This document shows, piece after piece, positions 23,270 to 33,999 of a stretch of DNA of 64,000 nt. The DNA is taken from the NCBI GenBank assembly GCA_951804985.1, contig OX638133.1:3926501-3990500 (forward strand). Direction: 5' to 3'. The notes under the pieces are model-generated. The model worked only from the letters and a program-made list of their open reading frames with translations, did not search any database and was not told where the DNA came from. This DNA is from Dryomyza anilis. Lineage: Eukaryota; Arthropoda; Insecta; Diptera; Dryomyzidae. The position numbers and the translations under genes are program-made. Position 1 is the first letter of the stretch. The number at the start of each line of letters is the position of its first letter.

Positions 23270-25330
23270 TGGTTAAGTGCTATACATTACATTTAACTAC
23301 TTTGAATTACTCTGAAATACTATGAACTTCATTCAAATACTCTAAATTACATTGAACTATTTTGAATTTTGCTACGCTACTTTGAACTACTTTGAGTTAT
23401 CTTAAAATATTATGATATTTTCTGAATTTTTGAATACTTTGAAATACTTTAAACTTCATTCAAATACTTTAAATTGCTTTGAACTATTTTGAACTATTTT
23501 ACACTACTTGGGCTACTTTGAGTTATTTTAAAATACTATGATATCCTTTGAACCAGTTTGAAATATTTTGAACTGCTTTGAACAACTTTTGAATTCTTTG
23601 AATTATTTTAAACTATTTTGAACTACTTAGCACTACTTTGGACTACTTTTATTTATTTTAAAATACTATGATATCCTCTGAACCAGTTTGAAATACTTTG
23701 AAATACTTTGAACTACTTTGAACTACTTTTGAATACTTTTGAATACTTTAAAATATTTTCAACTTCATTCAAAATATTTTTGCACTATTTACACTACTTT
23801 GGGCTACTTTGAATTATTTTAAAATACTATGATATCCTCTGAACCAGTTTGAAGCACTTTGAAATACTTTGAACTACTTTGAATTACTTTTGAATACTTT
23901 AAAATATTTTACTTTGCGCTATTTACACTACTTTGGGCTACTTTGAGTTATCTTAAAATACTATGATATTCTCTAAATTTTTGAATACTTTGAAATACTT
24001 TGAAGTTCATTCAAATACTTTAAATTGCTTTGAACTATTTTGAACTCTTTTACACTACTTGGGCTACTTTGAGTTATCTTAAAATACTATGATATCCTTT
24101 GAACCAGTTTGAAATATTTTGAACTGCTTTGAACTACTTTTGAATTCTTTGAATTATTTTAAACTATTTTGAACTACTTTGCACTACTTTGCGCTACTTT
24201 GAATTAATTTAAAATACTATGATATCCTTTGAACCAGTTTGAAATATTTTGAACTGTTTTAAACTACTTTTGAATTCTTTGAATTATTTTAAACTATTTT
24301 GAACTACTTTGCACTACTTTAAACTACTTCTATTTATTTTAAAATACTATGATATCCTCTGAACCAGTTTGAAATATTTTGAACTACTTTTGAATACTTT
24401 AAAATACTTTGAACTTCATTCAAATTACTTTGAACTATTTTGAACTACTTTACACTACTTTGGACTACTTTGAATTATTTTAAAATACTATGATATCCTT
24501 TGAACTAGTATGATATACTTTAAACTACTTTTGAATATTTCAAAATACTTTCAACTGCATTCAAATACTTAAAAGTACTTTGCAATATTTTAAAGTAATT
24601 TGAAGTACTTTGAACTAATGTTAAATGCGTTTTAATTACTTTTAACTATTTAAAGATACTTTGAACAACAGTCATATATATATTTTCACTAGTAGTTCAA
24701 AGTAGTTCAACTATTTTGAACTACTTTGAAATACTCTTTATTACTTTGAACCACTTTGAACTATTTTAAACTACTTTGAATTAACTTGAAATACTTCAGA
24801 AATACTTTGAAGTATTTTAGAGTAATAATAAATTACTTATGAACCACTTTGCAGTACTTTTAACTACTTTGAACTTCCTTGAGCTGCATTGCATTACTTT
24901 GAACTTCTTTGAGATACTTTGAATTATTCTGGAATATTTTAAAGTACTTTGAAATACTTTAAAGTATTTTGAACTACTTTGTAGTAGTTTTGTGAATTTT
25001 AAGTACTTTTAAGTTCAGGTACTTTGAACTACTTTGAATAAAATACTATGAAGTAATTTAAAGTACTTTAAAGTACCTTGATATTCTCTGATCCATTTTG
25101 AACTACTGCCAATGCAGATGATTTTTGTTCAAAGTATCACTAAATAGTTAAAAGTAATTGAAAGCTTTTAAAATTAGTACAAAGTAGTCCAAAGTACTTC
25201 AAATTACTTTAAAATATTGCAAAGTACATTCTACTAATTTGAGATATTTTATACATTGAAGTAATTTGAGTACGTTTAATTACTTTCAACTGCTGTCACT
25301 CAAATTCCAATAGTATTTATGTAGTTTTAA
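23270..25330. repeat. Degenerate TACTTTGAAC minisatellite with higher-order units
   Basis: Two kilobases of 10-11-base variants of ACTACTTTGA. A distinctive marker, AAAATACTATGATATCCTYT, followed by GAACCAGTTTGAA, recurs about nine times between 23400 and 24500 at 120-160-base spacing. Units become more divergent toward 25 kb. Confidence 0.92.
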
Positions 25331-25899
25331 ATGCGGTAAAATGTATTTTTTTGTTCACCTGAATTTCTCGACTTACTGGAAACTGCAGATGCGGCATAGA
25401 ACTTTCTGTAGTTACCACATGCTGTGGGGCTTTATGTTGAATTATTTTTGCTGCTACTTTTTGCTGCTACTTTTTTACAATTTAATTAAATTCAACTTTA
25501 AACTTTTGCAAATTTTCCAACACCTGCATCATACCGTATTATGCTGCGGCACAAAATTGAATTACTTGATTGCTTCAAATATAGGTATATTATAAAATTT
25601 AAAATTAAATATTAAAAATTTGTGTACCACCTACATATGGCTCTTGCCGTGCGCCATTCCCGAACTGCAGCACCTATTCGCGTCCTAGGAAATTTAACCA
25701 ATCGCTCTGACTGCCAGTCTAGAGTTTCGAGAAAATTGTCAGAAAAACAAAACAAAAAAATTCGTTGCGTCAACGTTTATTTATTTTTCTACACAAAGCA
25801 ATTTTTGCGCCCCAAACGACGCGACAGCAAATTGTCAAAAAACACAAGCACGAAGTAGAACAAGCCAAGGAACCAACCACCAACCTGTCTACGAAACGC

Positions 25900-26624
25900 A
25901 TGGCCGACAAAACCGATCGCTGCGTCCTGTGCCTCGACGAGAAGCGCTCGCCGGTGCGCATCACATGCGGCCACTCGTTCTGCAACGAGTGCCTGGACGT
26001 CTACAAGTCCTACCAGAAGTATGCGTGGGCCAGCCGATGTCCCATCTGTCGCGGCTCGCTCAAGGAGAAGCGACGCTCCGTAAGTGCGCCCCCCACAGGG
26101 CAACCAAAAGTGTTGAATCGTTGAACTATTTACTACTTACTGATCACGCAACAATTTGAAAAATGTCTTCTGTCTCTGGGCAGGTGAAGAAGTCCTTGAA
26201 CACGAGCAACAGCAGCGGCAGCAGTCACAGCGGTCGCAGCGCTACCGCCGCAGCCACTGCAACTGCGACGACAACATCAACAGCGTCCACTACTCAAAGC
26301 GCTGCTGCATCGGCGGCACCCATCGAGGAGATCTATCTGCTGGAGGAGTTCATGACGATCGCCACCGACTCGGATGCCACCGAGGAGGACGAGTTCTACT
26401 CGGAGGAAGATCACGAAGAAGACGACTACTACTACTTCGAGGAGGACGAAGATATGATGGACGAGCAACCCGATGACTTCGACGAGGACAATGACGATGA
26501 ATACGAGGAGGATGATGAGGACAACGATGAGCAACATTTGGCCGAAGATGATGAGGACTTTGCGAGCGAACACTCGGAGTCGGAGAATGTGTTGTTGCTC
26601 GACGAAGTCATAATCGTTGATTGA
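25900..26624 (+). CDS. RING-finger protein with acidic C-terminal region (2 exons)
   Basis: Exon 1 (25900-26079) and exon 2 (26184-26624) join in phase 0 across a 104-base intron with donor TCC|GTAAGT and acceptor CTCTGGGCAG. The predicted protein has 206 residues. Residues 8-50 form a C3HC4 RING: C8-x2-C11, C23, H25, C28, C31, C47-x2-C50, typical of E3 ubiquitin ligases that bind an E2 enzyme. Residues 61-110 are S/T/A-rich. The last ~90 residues are dominated by D and E (EEDEFYSEEDHEEDD type) with a hydrophobic end VLLLDEVIIVD. ATG 25900 is the first in-frame ATG. GC content and codon use differ sharply from the flanking repeats. Reading through the intron gives a stop after 14 codons. Substrate and orthologue are unknown. 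A terminal exon at 27783 could replace exon 2. Confidence 0.82.
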
Positions 26625-26639
26625 GATGAGTGAGGGGAA

Positions 26640-27165
26640 TGCGTTGAAGTGCGGGAGGGCGTGCGTGCGTGCGTGATTGTGTGTGTGTGTGCCGCCGCTG
26701 CAGGTCAATGTGTCTGTGCTGCTCCAACATTTCGCTTTCATGGAATTTTATTAAAATTCGACTTTATTGAAATTCGATTTTTATTAAAATTCGCTAAAAA
26801 AAAAAACAAATTGTTTTCAAAACCTTTTTTTCCCAGTGCTTGAGACATTTTTCAATATTTTTGTGTTAACGATTGGTTGAGATTATATAATTTAATATTT
26901 AAACGGGGCATGTACTGAAATTCACGTACGATCGATATGCAAAACATTGAAATTCTTTTGCGAAATAATTTTTTCAAAAATACGTTTATTGCATATTGAA
27001 AACTCGAATTCAAAAACAAGGAAATACGATAAAATTGCTTTTTATATATAATTTCGATCGGAAGTTGGAACATATCGTAAGTAGTATTTTATTTGACAAA
27101 ACCTTTTTCCGTTCAGTAGTGTTTTGTGTAATAGAAAAAAACTAATCAGAAACTGTTCAAAATCT
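26640..27165. other. 3' flank of the RING gene
   Basis: It contains a short GTGCGTGCGTGCGTG/TGTGTG microsatellite at 26655-26690, repeated AAAATTCGA words, and ATTAAA near 26751 that could serve as a poly(A) signal. Nothing else was recognised. Confidence 0.4.
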
Positions 27166-27169
27166 GTCC

Positions 27170-27510
27170 TTTCCTAAGTAATACTAGTCAAAACCTGGTG
27201 ATATTTGAAGAATAGATCCATGCCAGTAAAAATAGTCAAAAACTGGTGGGTTTCTGGTATGGTTTGACGAGTAGAAAAGTAGTAGAAAAAAAACTAGTCA
27301 AAAACTGGTCGGTTACTGATAGGGATTTGAAGAATATATCCCTACCAGTAAAACTAGTCAAGAACTGGTCGGGTACTGGTAGGAAAATGCACAGAAACTG
27401 AAGAGTTTTACTGGCTAATTTCTGGTCGGTCAGTGCTTGACATCGCTTGCGAGTTACTCGACAAGTGACTAGTAAAACTGGCTCGATACTGGTACGATAC
27501 TGGCGGGAAT
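27170..27510. repeat. ACTAGTCAAAAACTGGT repeat
   Basis: Degenerate copies of ACTAGTCAAAAMCTGGT occur at 27183, 27228, 27293 and 27353, with an intervening AATATATCCCTACCAGTAAA box. One unit can fold as CTGATAGGGAT...ATCCCTACCAG (27317-27349). Confidence 0.75.
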
Positions 27511-27782
27511 TGTTGCTTGGGTTAGTGAATTTGATTCAAAAACATTTACACTATTTTGTAAATATTTAATATCGAACAACAAAAAATAAATTAGATGGAA
27601 TTTGAAACTTTTTATATGGATTGTAAATTATAATTTTATAATTTTAATTTGATAATTTATAAATTGTAATTTATAATTTATAATATTTTACATTTAATAT
27701 TTTTTTATATACTAAAATTAGTATTTTTAAGTTATTTTATAATTTGTTGTATGTATTCACTTTTTAAAATTTGTTCCCCCAG

Positions 27783-27878
27783 AAACTCAGTTACTATATC
27801 ATTCTCGCATTTTTCGTTCTGCTGATGGCCGCCTCCCCCCTGATGGTGATCATGGCGATCGTAGTGAATTCACAGTGA
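27783..27878 (+). CDS. Terminal exon encoding a membrane-anchor tail
   Basis: Acceptor TTCCCCCAG (27774-27782) is followed by 31 codons and TGA. The peptide begins KLSYYIILAFFVLLMAAS and continues PLMVIMAIVVNSQ, one hydrophobic segment followed by a short polar end. Codon use is coding-like (CTG ATG GCC GCC). AATAAA lies 76 bases after the stop. The exon begins in phase 0, so it can follow RING exon 1 (25900-26079), whose last residues KEKRRS would give the positive side before the membrane segment. The predicted product would be a 91-residue tail-anchored RING protein. It may instead belong to another gene with exons outside the window. Confidence 0.5.
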   Translation, partial: KLSYYIILAFFVLLMAASPLMVIMAIVVNSQ

Positions 27879-27953
27879 AAGCGTCAATATTAATTCGTTT
27901 CTATTTTATAAGTTTCAATCTTTTTTTGTGATTAATTTTAATATTTATTTTTC

Positions 27954-27959
27954 AATAAA
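27954..27959 (+). terminator. Poly(A) signal after the membrane-tail exon
   Basis: AATAAA sits 76 bases past the TGA at 27876-27878, in T-rich sequence. Confidence 0.5.
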
Positions 27960-28174
27960 GAATTATGTTTGTTTTATATTTTTTATATTGTTACAAACAA
28001 AACGTAATTTGCTCCACTGTGCTATAAATACATTAAAGAAAAAGAGATACTAGACAATTCATCGTACAGTGAGCGAGAAAGAGACAAATAGTTCGTGCAA
28101 TCAAACACATGCATGTGAAAAAGATGGCAATATTAGGTAAGCATCCTGTACTTTTAAGTTGCAGTTTCAAATGT

Positions 28175-28199
28175 AGAAGTTTGTAGAAACTTCTAGAAT
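28175..28199 (+). promoter_or_regulatory. Heat-shock element, module 1
   Basis: Triplets GAA 28176, GAA 28186, TTC 28191 and GAA 28196 are in 5-base phase. The last three form the perfect site AGAAACTTCTAGAAT. Confidence 0.68.
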
Positions 28200-28350
28200 T
28201 GGGCTATGCATATGAGGCGTTAGACTAAGGGGCTTTGTTGTAAATTAAAAATGGAACTAGTAGCTTATTGTAAAAAATAAAATACTTGAATATGAACACA
28301 ATGGAAATATCACGTAAACACCCTGTATTCGCAATTTTCAATGTTAAATA

Positions 28351-28370
28351 GTTTGTTGAAACTTCTAGTT
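28351..28370 (+). promoter_or_regulatory. Degenerate heat-shock element, module 2
   Basis: GAA 28358 and TTC 28363 keep the phase, but the third unit reads GTT. It is the weakest of the four. Confidence 0.45.
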
Positions 28371-28480
28371 TAAAGTGGAACTAGTACCTACTTATTGCGA
28401 GTATAGAATAAAACACATAAATGTGAAGAAGATTGAAATTTCACGTAAGCATCCTGTATTCACAAAGCAATGTCAAATGT

Positions 28481-28526
28481 AGAAGTTTGTGGAAACTTCT
28501 AGAATTGGGCTGTGTAGTATATAAAG
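28481..28526 (+). promoter_or_regulatory. Heat-shock element plus TATA box, module 3
   Basis: GAA 28482, GAA 28492, TTC 28497 and GAA 28502 are in phase. The consensus TATATAAA lies at 28518-28525, 13 bases after the site. The order and distances resemble heat-shock gene promoters. Confidence 0.7.
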
Positions 28527-28600
28527 CCGGCTCATCTAAGACGTTAGACTAAGAGACTTTGTTGTAATTTGACAGTGGGACTAGTACAGTGTCAAATGTA

Positions 28601-28646
28601 GAAGTTAGTAGAATCTTCTAGAATTAGGCTTTGACGTTTGTAAAGC
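28601..28646 (+). promoter_or_regulatory. Heat-shock element, module 4
   Basis: GAA 28601, GAA 28611, TTC 28616 and GAA 28621 form another perfect three-unit core. The TATA position reads TTTGTAAAG (28637-28645), so the box is decayed. Confidence 0.6.
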
Positions 28647-28904
28647 CGCCTCATCTGTGTGACTAAAGGACTTTGTTGTAGTATGAGAATGGGACTACTA
28701 TATTTCGCAAGTAATAAATATCAAGTCAAATTTTAGACATCCAGAAGTAATTAGAATTTAAAGTTAAATTTTTTATTTTAGTCAAACTTATTTTGTATCT
28801 AATATAAATTTTTAATTTATTTTTTACACAATCTTAAGATATGAAATTATAGAACAGTTATCTTAAATTTTTTCGACATAATTTTGGTACAAAATTTTTA
28901 ATGT

Positions 28905-29065
28905 TAAAAAAAAAAAATTAAATAAATACAAATTATATAATTTAAATTAAAATTTATAATAATAAATAAAATATTAATTTAAAAAAATTTAAATAAATAA
29001 AAATTATATAATTTAAATAAAAATTTATAATAATACATAAAATATTAATTTAAAATAATACGTGA
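28905..29065. repeat. Two-copy AT-rich tandem duplication (~70 bp)
   Basis: The segment AAATTATATAATTTAAAT-AAAATTTATAATAAT...AATATTAATTTAAA is present twice, at about 28925 and 28995. Confidence 0.8.
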
Positions 29066-29069
29066 TGTG

Positions 29070-30055
29070 TGCCTACATACATTTAATATTTAAATAAACT
29101 AAACTTCAGGTGTCATCTCCTAAATTCTTTTATTGTTAACAATTGAAGCCTACTTCAGTGCGCTCTTAAATGCTTTAAAACTGCATTTTACTCTTGCTTA
29201 TTTAGAAAATATTGAACTTTCTTTCAGCTCAAATTGTTATAAACCACTTCGAAAAAGTGTTGCATACTTTAGGTGTGCAGCAATGCATTCTAAAGAAGAA
29301 GTTGCAGAGCAAATATAAAATTCAATTTTAAATCTATAATAAATTTAATTTAATGAATACAATTTATGCACTTTGCATTCAATAAATTGTATTCAATAAA
29401 ATGCGCCTTTTAAAAATGTTGCATACTTTTAGTACGGAATAAGAATATCAGCTGTTTTAGTATAATGCATTTATATTTAAATATAAAAATGCTCTCCAAG
29501 TCTTTTGCCCATTTGAAAGCCTTAGAATTTACCATAGAAATTTACCATAGATATTTATGCAATTTAAAAAAAAATTCAATTCGCTTGACTGCCCTGTTGC
29601 TACGTGTTGAACAAATAAAGGAAATTTACTATAGTGGGCACAAAAAAAAAAATGTATTTAATTTTAACTTAATATTTACACAAACTCCTCACATTAAAGT
29701 AGCTCATGCGTTGCCGACAAGTCACAATGTATGCTGTATGTGTGTGTGCTGTGTTTGTATTTGCATACACTCAAAGACACACACATACACACACAGAGCA
29801 TTTCAATAGTGTGCGCCTCTAAGTATGCCTTACATTTTGTAAGCAAATATTTAGTTGACGCGTTCGTCGAGGCAACGAAGCATGGCTTGAATTAGTGCGT
29901 CTCTCGGTGTGCGTTTGTGTGTGTGTGTGTGTGTGAGAGGTGAACACACGTGGAAAATAAATAAATAATGAATTTTAAATTACATAAATGCTACTTTATG
30001 TTAAAGTAAGGCATACCTTTAGGCAGCTTTTGAAAAAGTCGTATTTGAAGGGTCT
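29070..30055. other. No gene seen; CA/TG microsatellites
   Basis: Contains CACACATACACACACAG-like and GTGTGTGTGTGTGTG tracts (29760-29800, 29920-29940). The reading frames at 29133-29318 and 29465-29809 have no domain, splice or start support. Confidence 0.45.
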
Positions 30056-30059
30056 TTAA

Positions 30060-31330
30060 TTATTTTTTTATTTAAATTTTTTCAAAAATTTCAAATTTTG
30101 TTTCTAGAAAACGATTAAGTTCGTTATTGAAAATTTATGATTTTGTTTAAAATCTGGTAAAATTGTATAAAATAAACTAAAATTTGAAATCTTTACTAAT
30201 TTGCCAATTTTTAGTAAAATTTAAGTTTTTACTGAATTTCAAATTTTTACTAAAATTTCATATTAATACTAAAATTCACTACTAAATTTCAAATTTTTAA
30301 AAAAATTTCAAATTTTTAAAAAAATTTCAAAGTCTTTCCTAAATTTCAAATTTTTAATAAAATTTTAAAATTCTTAAAAAATTTCATAAATTTTTAAAAA
30401 ACTTAAAATTTTGACTAAAATTTTTCATTTTTAAGCATTTCAATATTTTTGCTGAAATTTTTTAATACTAAAATTTTAATTTTTACTAAATTTCAAATTT
30501 TTAAAAAAATCTTTCCTAAATTTCAAATTTTTAATAAAATTTTAAAATTCTTAAAAAATTTCATAAATTTTTAAAAAACTTAAAATGTTGACTAAAATTT
30601 TCCATTTTTAAGCATTTCAATATTTTTGCTGAAATTTTTGCTAAAATCAACTAAAATTTGAAATTTTTACGAACATTTCAAAATTTTTACTAAAATTTCA
30701 TAATTTTTATTAAAATTTCAAATATATACTAAAACTTCAAAATTTTACTAAAATTTCCCATTTTTTCTAACATTTCCATTTTTAAATAACATTTTTTAAT
30801 TTTTCTTAATATTTCAAGTTTTTACTTTGATTCGAAATTTTCGAAAAATATACAATTTTTCTAACCTTTCAAATTTTCAAAAAAATTTCAAATATATATT
30901 AAAATTTGAAAATTTACAAAAATTTCAAATTTTTACAAAAATTTCAAATTTTTAGTCAAATTTAAAATGTATACTAAATTTTCAATATTTTACCAAAGTT
31001 TAAAATTTTTCCTAACATTTCAAATTTTTCTAAAAATTTTATTTTCTCTTAAATTTTGAATTTCTACTAAAATTTTAAATTTTTAGTACAATTTTTAATT
31101 CTTACTAAAATTTTTAATTTTTACTAAAATATTAATTTTTACTAATATTTTTAATTACGATAAAATTTCAAATTATCATATTTCAAATATTTACAAAAAA
31201 ATTTTAAAATTTGACTAAAATTTCAAATTTTTCAAAAATTTCAAATTTATATTAAAATTTTGTTTTCAAATTCTTTACTAAAATTTCAAATTTTTTACCA
31301 AAATTTGTACCTACTAAAAATTTATAATTC
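30060..31330. repeat. Degenerate ACTAAAATTTCAAATTTTT repeat
   Basis: About 1.25 kb of 18-19-base variants. A longer unit containing CTTTCCTAAATTTCAAA, AAAATTCTTAAAAAATTTC and CATTTTTAAGCATTTCAATA is duplicated at about 30330-30460 and 30505-30640, showing that longer blocks were also copied. Confidence 0.9.
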
Positions 31331-31334
31331 AAAC

Positions 31335-33735
31335 AATGAAATTTTGTGCCTTCAAATTATGGACTAAAAATTTAAATAATAAAAATCATTGCCTACTTTC
31401 AGGCATTTCCATTAAAGCACCTCACACAGTATTGCTTCCTATGTAGCGCGTCACTAATTGCTAAAAACTATGCAAAGTAATGCAGAAATTTAAAGCTTTC
31501 GACTGCAATCACGTTGCCTTCGAGCAGCTCCTTGCTGTCTCTGTGCTGCCTGCCTGCCTCCGATGTGCATCAATTCAACTGTGAATTAGCAATGAATACA
31601 TGCTGCACATAGAAAAGATTGGCTTTCGCAAAGAAAGATATCAGAAACTTATGCACTCTTGGCTGCTCCATAGCATTGAAACGGGGTTTGATCAAATAGT
31701 TTCAATAGTTGCAGTTGGCTCCATTCGAACAATGTTATTTTGTTTATTTTAATAAAATATACTTGAGGCATTGAATGCATGTAGTAGGTATGACAAACTG
31801 ACACAGAATTCAAATTGAAATTGATTAAATCCTTAAACATCCGGCAAAGATAGATAGACAGACAGACAGACGTGGAGCAGGAAGTGCAGTCAAGCGGCTG
31901 CTGCTCCAGTTGCTACAAATCTTCTGTTGTTGTTCTTGACAAAATGCCTGACAAAATGTCTGACAAAATTGACAAAACACACACAGAGGAAACGCAGCTG
32001 CCTGTTGTGACAAATTCTCAGATCTTTCTGTTGAAGTTGAGCGCTTAAAGGATATTTGAGGCAATAAAGTTTATTTATTTGTTGTTGTTTTCTTGTTGTT
32101 GTTGTTGTCACAATAATCTTTTAATGCTATTCAATGTACGAGTTATTGAAAGCGCCATCTTAGCAGCAATTAGGGCGTATTTTGTGTGCGTTTTCAAAAA
32201 TCATTGCAAGCTTTTAGGCGTCATATGCAAAAAATGCGACTAGCAGCCGTAGCTTATGCAATTATTTTTGTGCACACAACTTGGGCACACAATTAATTTT
32301 TGCGCATAAAGTACTGAAAGATTTTTTTACAAAAAAGAAAAAATAAATGAAAAAAAAAATGCATTCATTCGTTGCTTTGACACATATGCAAAATATTCTA
32401 AGCAACAGAATACTGCCTCATTTGAGTTTGCAATTATGATGGCAGAAATGCAGTGCCACACAGGATGCTCAGGATGCGCAGGACATCAGGCAAAGGACAC
32501 ACACTAAGCAATGCAGGCGGTTGAGTGTCAGTTATGTTTATAATGTGCTGTAAGGAAATGAAAAAATGAAGAATACAAATAAAAGATTAAATTAAAAATA
32601 TAAATTTATATTTTTCAATTTAAATAGTTAAAGAAATCAGCTAAAAAATATACATTTCAATAAGAAAATCCAAAAAAAGAAAAAACTTAAAAATCTCTGC
32701 AATATTTCCTTTCGAATGCTATGAAAAAAAACAGCTATTTTGTTTGCTAAGAAACAGCAGCATAAAAAAGCTGCTTAATAAGATGTCCTTGATGAGCAAC
32801 TTACTTCATACCTACCAAAACTGTATTGACAGTCTTTGCCTTGCAGTGGTTTTGTAAAGCTTTCTATAGAGAAAATCTCTAATTTTAATTTTAATTTTCT
32901 TCTTTTTTCAATTTTATTATATATTTTTTCTGTGCGGCGCTATATGAAAAGAAAATTCGTTGCCAGATTTTTCCAGGCAATAAGCTCGCCATAATCCTAT
33001 TAGAGGTGCGTTGTTGGTTGGTTGGCAACATTTTAATTATGTTTGCCAGCAACTCATGTTGTCTAAAAATTTAAGAAAAAAAAAAAATTAAATAAAATTT
33101 TGCTATATTAGCAAAAATTGCGCCCATCAATTCATAAACGCAACAACTAGTAATAGCTGAGCAATTATTTGTATTTATATTTGTATTTATTTAAATTTAT
33201 TTATTTTTGTTTTTAACTGTTTTTTGTTGCTCTCAAATGCACGCAATTAAATGCGCCCGAAAGCATGCAACGAAAAGTAAAAACTGCATTTAAAATTTTA
33301 ATTTTCTATGCGAATAAATCCATCAGCCATATGTCAGACGCTGCAGCAGCTGTGCCAGTGCTTTATATTTTTATTCTTATTTTTGTATTTTAGTTTTTAT
33401 GTGATATTCATTTGTATTATTGCTGACTTTATTTGTTGATGTTGCTATTTTTTACTAAATTGTCCACAAAAAATTGCCATGCATGAGAAACTGCTAAAAA
33501 ATCATTTTCAAATTTGTTTGCACGCAAAATATTTGCGGCAAAAAGTCAGACTTATTTTCAATTAAATGAATTTGCTCTCAACTATGGTCAAATTTCAAAT
33601 TCTGCACAAAAACTAATGCAAAATCACTGCAAAATATGGGGAAAAAAATAAAAACAATTTTTGGAAATCATTTCATGTGCATAACATTGTTGTGTGTTAA
33701 ATGTTTGCGTGGTTGACCATTGTACACTCAGTACA
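31335..33735. other. No gene seen
   Basis: AT-rich with UTR-like GC-richer patches at 31400-31600 and 31840-32060 (a short GACAGACAGACAGACG tract at 31858) and a repeated TGACAAAATG word at 31940-31975. No convincing exon, RNA gene or terminal repeat. Confidence 0.4.
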
Positions 33736-33789
33736 AAATAATTGAAATACATTTATTTTTACATTTTGAAATACTCAAAATTTTGTTTA

Positions 33790-33990
33790 CATAGCATAGT
33801 CGTTAAATCTGTCGATTTCTGCAATTTGAAACTTCGTCTGTCTGTTTGTTCTAGCGTCACATCTAAACCGCAGAACCAATTTGAAATTTTGCAGGATATA
33901 TATTGGCTATATATTGATGGTATTGGAGAAAGGGGAGTGACACCTACCATATAACCTACATTTTTCAAAACGATATAACACGGCACTTAC
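33790..33990. repeat. Possible dispersed repeat fragment
   Basis: The text CTTCGTCTGTCTGTTTGTTC, AACCGCAGAACCAATTTGAAA and GCAGGATATATATTGGC is in the style of common dipteran interspersed repeats (question-like CTGTCTGTTTGT followed by an ACCGATTTGAAATTT box). Only one copy is seen here, so the call rests on style. Confidence 0.3.
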
Positions 33991-33999
33991 ACCAGCTAC

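Larger units (their letters stand above)
27989..28760 (+). mobile_element. Truncated, internally amplified LTR of the 14.1-kb family
   Basis: It starts TGTTACAAAC after ATAT (27985-27988) and shares GTAATTTGC-CCACTGTGC, GACAATTCA and CAAACACATG boxes with the solo LTR at 14100. After base 28160 a promoter module (HSE, GGGCTNTG, TATA, CTCATCT/TTAGACTAA, GGACTTTGTTGTA) recurs about four times. The 3' terminus is not present. No internal coding region follows. Confidence 0.68.

Noticed and set aside
25765..25899. Upstream extension of the RING protein
   Set aside because: The frame is open but starts at TTG; the first in-frame ATG is at 25900, just before the RING.
26163..26183. ATG at 26163 as the start of a separate acidic protein
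   Set aside because: The CAG at 26181-26183 is a good acceptor in phase with the RING exon, so this ATG most likely lies in the intron.
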